In this document: piece after piece, positions 62,458-64,000 of the stretch
Layout of the letters: every line of letters begins with the position of its first letter
Numbering within the stretch: the stretch's first letter is position 1
Source of the DNA: Streptococcus sp. CSL10205-OR2
GTDB lineage: Bacteria; Bacillota; Bacilli; Lactobacillales; Streptococcaceae
Direction: 5' to 3'
NCBI RefSeq assembly: GCF_025660655.1
Contig: NZ_JAOTIN010000004.1
Coordinates: 62,001 to 126,000, forward strand
Length of the DNA stretch: 64,000 bases
Translations under genes and position numbers: made by a program
Notes under the pieces: model-generated
Database searches by the model: none
The model's input: only the letters and a program-made list of their open reading frames with translations
Told to the model about the DNA's origin: nothing

Positions 62458-63666
62458 ATGCTAAAAATTAAACGAGAAACTTTATTATTACTATTGTCAC
62501 TAATATCTTTATTAGTTATTTCGTTTTTAGGTGTTCTGCTCAATCAATCGCAGTTAAGGTCAAGACCAAAAAAAGAAGGAGTAACTAACACGGCTGATCA
62601 AACTGTAAAGACGGCTCGTGTAGTGGCTAATGGTGATATTTTATTACACGATATTTTATACACTAGTGCTAGAAAATCTGATGATAGTTATGATTTTACA
62701 CCTTATTTTGAATATGCTAAAAGTTGGATTAGTGACGCTGATTTAGCGATTGGTGACTATGAAGGAACGATAAGTCCAGACTTTCCACTAGCCGGTTATC
62801 CTTTATTTAATGCCCCTAGTGATATTGCCAGTAACTTAAAAACAGTCGGTTACGATGTGGTTGATTTGGCTCATAACCATATTCTTGATTCTCAACTAGC
62901 TGGTGCACTTAACACAGTTGATGTCTTTCAAGAACAAGGTATTGACTCAGTTGGTGTTTATAAAACTAATCGCGAGACAGAAGATATTCTCATCAAGGAA
63001 GTTAATGGGATAAAGATTGCAATTTTAGCTTATGCCTATGGTTATAATGGCATGGAAGCCAACTTGACTCAAGAGGAATACGAAAAACACTTGTCCGATT
63101 TAAATGAAGAAAAAATGCAAGCTGAAATTGAAGAAGCTGAAGAAAAAGCTGACGTCACTATTGTCATGCCCCAAATGGGCGTTGAATATCAAAGAGAACC
63201 AACTCAAGAACAAATTGACCTTTATCATAAAATGATTGATTGGGGAGCAGATGTTGTTTTTGGAGGTCATCCTCATGTGACAGAACCTTCAGAAATTGTT
63301 GAAAAAAATGGTCAAAATAAATTAATTATCTATTCGATGGGTAATTTTATTTCTAATCAACGTCTTGAGACTGTTGATGATATCTGGACAGAACGTGGCG
63401 TTTTAATGGATGTTACCTTTGAAAAGAAAGGTGATAAAACAACGATTAAAACAGCTAAAGCTCATCCTACACAAGTATGGTCTTGGGGAAAAGGTGAGTA
63501 TGGTATAGAAGGTTATGAATATCGTGAATATCGTGTTTTGATTTTGGAAGATTTCATCGCAGGTGGCAAATATAGAGATACAATAGATGATGCGATGAAA
63601 GAAAAAGTTGATTTAGCTTATAAAGAAATGAATGAATTGGTGGATTTAAAATGGCCGAGCAATTAA
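62458..63666 (+). CDS. CapA/PgsA-like metallophosphatase-fold protein
   Basis: A 402-residue protein with an N-terminal membrane anchor (about 9-28) and an extracellular CapA domain of the calcineurin-like metallophosphoesterase fold: ANGDILLHDILY, IGDYEGTI, DLAHNHILD, MPQMGVEYQ and FGGHPHVTEP. Homologs take part in poly-gamma-glutamate capsule synthesis in Bacillus, but no capB/capC is nearby, so the real role here is unknown. TAAGGAG precedes ATG 62458. Its end overlaps the next gene by 16 nt. Confidence 0.9.
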   Translation: MLKIKRETLLLLLSLISLLVISFLGVLLNQSQLRSRPKKEGVTNTADQTVKTARVVANGDILLHDILYTSARKSDDSYDFTPYFEYAKSWISDADLAIGDYEGTISPDFPLAGYPLFNAPSDIASNLKTVGYDVVDLAHNHILDSQLAGALNTVDVFQEQGIDSVGVYKTNRETEDILIKEVNGIKIAILAYAYGYNGMEANLTQEEYEKHLSDLNEEKMQAEIEEAEEKADVTIVMPQMGVEYQREPTQEQIDLYHKMIDWGADVVFGGHPHVTEPSEIVEKNGQNKLIIYSMGNFISNQRLETVDDIWTERGVLMDVTFEKKGDKTTIKTAKAHPTQVWSWGKGEYGIEGYEYREYRVLILEDFIAGGKYRDTIDDAMKEKVDLAYKEMNELVDLKWPSN

Positions 63667-64000
63667 TCCAAAAGAAAGTGACTCTATTTTCAAAAGTCTC
63701 TAAAGATGTTAAAGAATTATACTTATCAGCCTTTCCAGAAGTTGAAAGATTTCCCTATCTCCCTTTATTATTAAATGCTTACCGACGTGATATTGAGTTT
63801 ATTGCTTATTATGATGATGATAAATTTGTCGGCCTATCTTATATTATATTTTCCAAACACTTTGTTTTTCTTTTATTTTTAGCAGTTAATCCCTTGTATC
63901 GCAATCAATCCTATGGCAGTCGTTTATTAAATACCATCAGATTATCATCAAATGGTCGTCCAGTTGTTTTAGCCATTGAAGAAATGGATGAAGAAGCAGA
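63651..64000 (+). CDS. GNAT-family acetyltransferase, N-terminal part
   Basis: An open frame of 116 codons cut by the window end. It begins MAEQLIQKKVTLFSKVSKDVK and runs through DDDKFVGLSYIIFSKHFVFLLFLAVNPLYRNQSYGSRLL, where beta-4 leads into the acetyl-CoA loop (R-N-Q-S-Y-G-S) of the GNAT fold. ATG 63651 lies inside the end of the capA-like gene, in another frame; translational coupling is likely because no strong ribosome site is present. Substrate unknown. Confidence 0.82.
   Translation, partial: MAEQLIQKKVTLFSKVSKDVKELYLSAFPEVERFPYLPLLLNAYRRDIEFIAYYDDDKFVGLSYIIFSKHFVFLLFLAVNPLYRNQSYGSRLLNTIRLSSNGRPVVLAIEEMDEEA

Overview
This is an AT-rich chromosomal window from a low-GC Gram-positive coccus, almost certainly a Streptococcus of the pyogenic or aquatic/veterinary type (S. 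parauberis, S. iniae or S. uberis-like). The assignment rests on CoiA with a SigX-type cin-box, a CpsY-CpsABCD capsule head, MurT/GatD, CdaA-CdaR-GlmM, PepV, and ThiI paired with its own NifS-like desulfurase. The species cannot be fixed from the sequence alone. I saw no tRNA, rRNA, insertion sequence, prophage gene or CRISPR array.

Layout. Bases 1-8.2 kb: end of sodA, queA (-), nagB under a double NagR-like operator, coiA, pepF, a GNAT/HAD pair, an O-methyltransferase and the foldase lipoprotein prsA. 8.0-11.4 kb: an alanine T-box leader feeding a LURP-one-like gene and alaS. 11.4-17.5 kb: an accessory patch with three tandem paralogous membrane-anchored PepSY proteins, an OmpR-type two-component system and an unknown membrane protein flanked by a promoter-bearing direct repeat, then a YjjG-like HAD phosphatase. 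17.5-27.5 kb: uvrC, a nitroreductase, pepV, mnmE (-), and the nucleoside salvage run rpiA-deoB-punA-deoD, ending in a gene with a HEPN-like RN-x3-H motif. 27.5-46.4 kb: divergent regulator cpsY and a capsule locus. Its regulatory head is cpsABCD. A PglF/WbpM-like dehydratase, PglC-like phosphosugar transferase and 4-reductase suggest a QuiNAc-type first sugar. They are followed by glycosyltransferases, an acetyltransferase, a WbsX-like protein, Wzy, Wzx and a CDP-glycerol/CDP-alditol phosphate module. 46.5-48.9 kb: three tandem DUF1307-like lipoproteins and a small membrane protein. 48.9-64 kb: an ABC-F ATPase, gatD/murT (-), cdaA-cdaR-glmM, hemW and its operon, a cysteine desulfurase with thiI, a CapA-like protein and a truncated GNAT gene.

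Three patterns stand out. First, six genes (YjjG-like, uvrC, cpsY, ABC-F, murT, hemW) have an extended -10 (TG-n-TAnAAT) followed by exactly six bases and ATG, with no usable Shine-Dalgarno for that ATG. This predicts leaderless mRNAs; the YjjG-like gene also has an internal ribosome site and TTG start. In three of them the -10 is fused to the T-tract of the upstream terminator, and the coiA cin-box is fused to the nagB terminator in the same way. Second, glmM has a perfect GAAA-tetraloop hairpin between its Shine-Dalgarno and its ATG. Third, accessory content has grown by tandem duplication (PepSY x3, DUF1307-like x3), with upstream terminators or promoters copied along.

All coordinates, motifs and stems were read by eye. 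Family assignments come from recognisable motifs and gene order, not from database searches.
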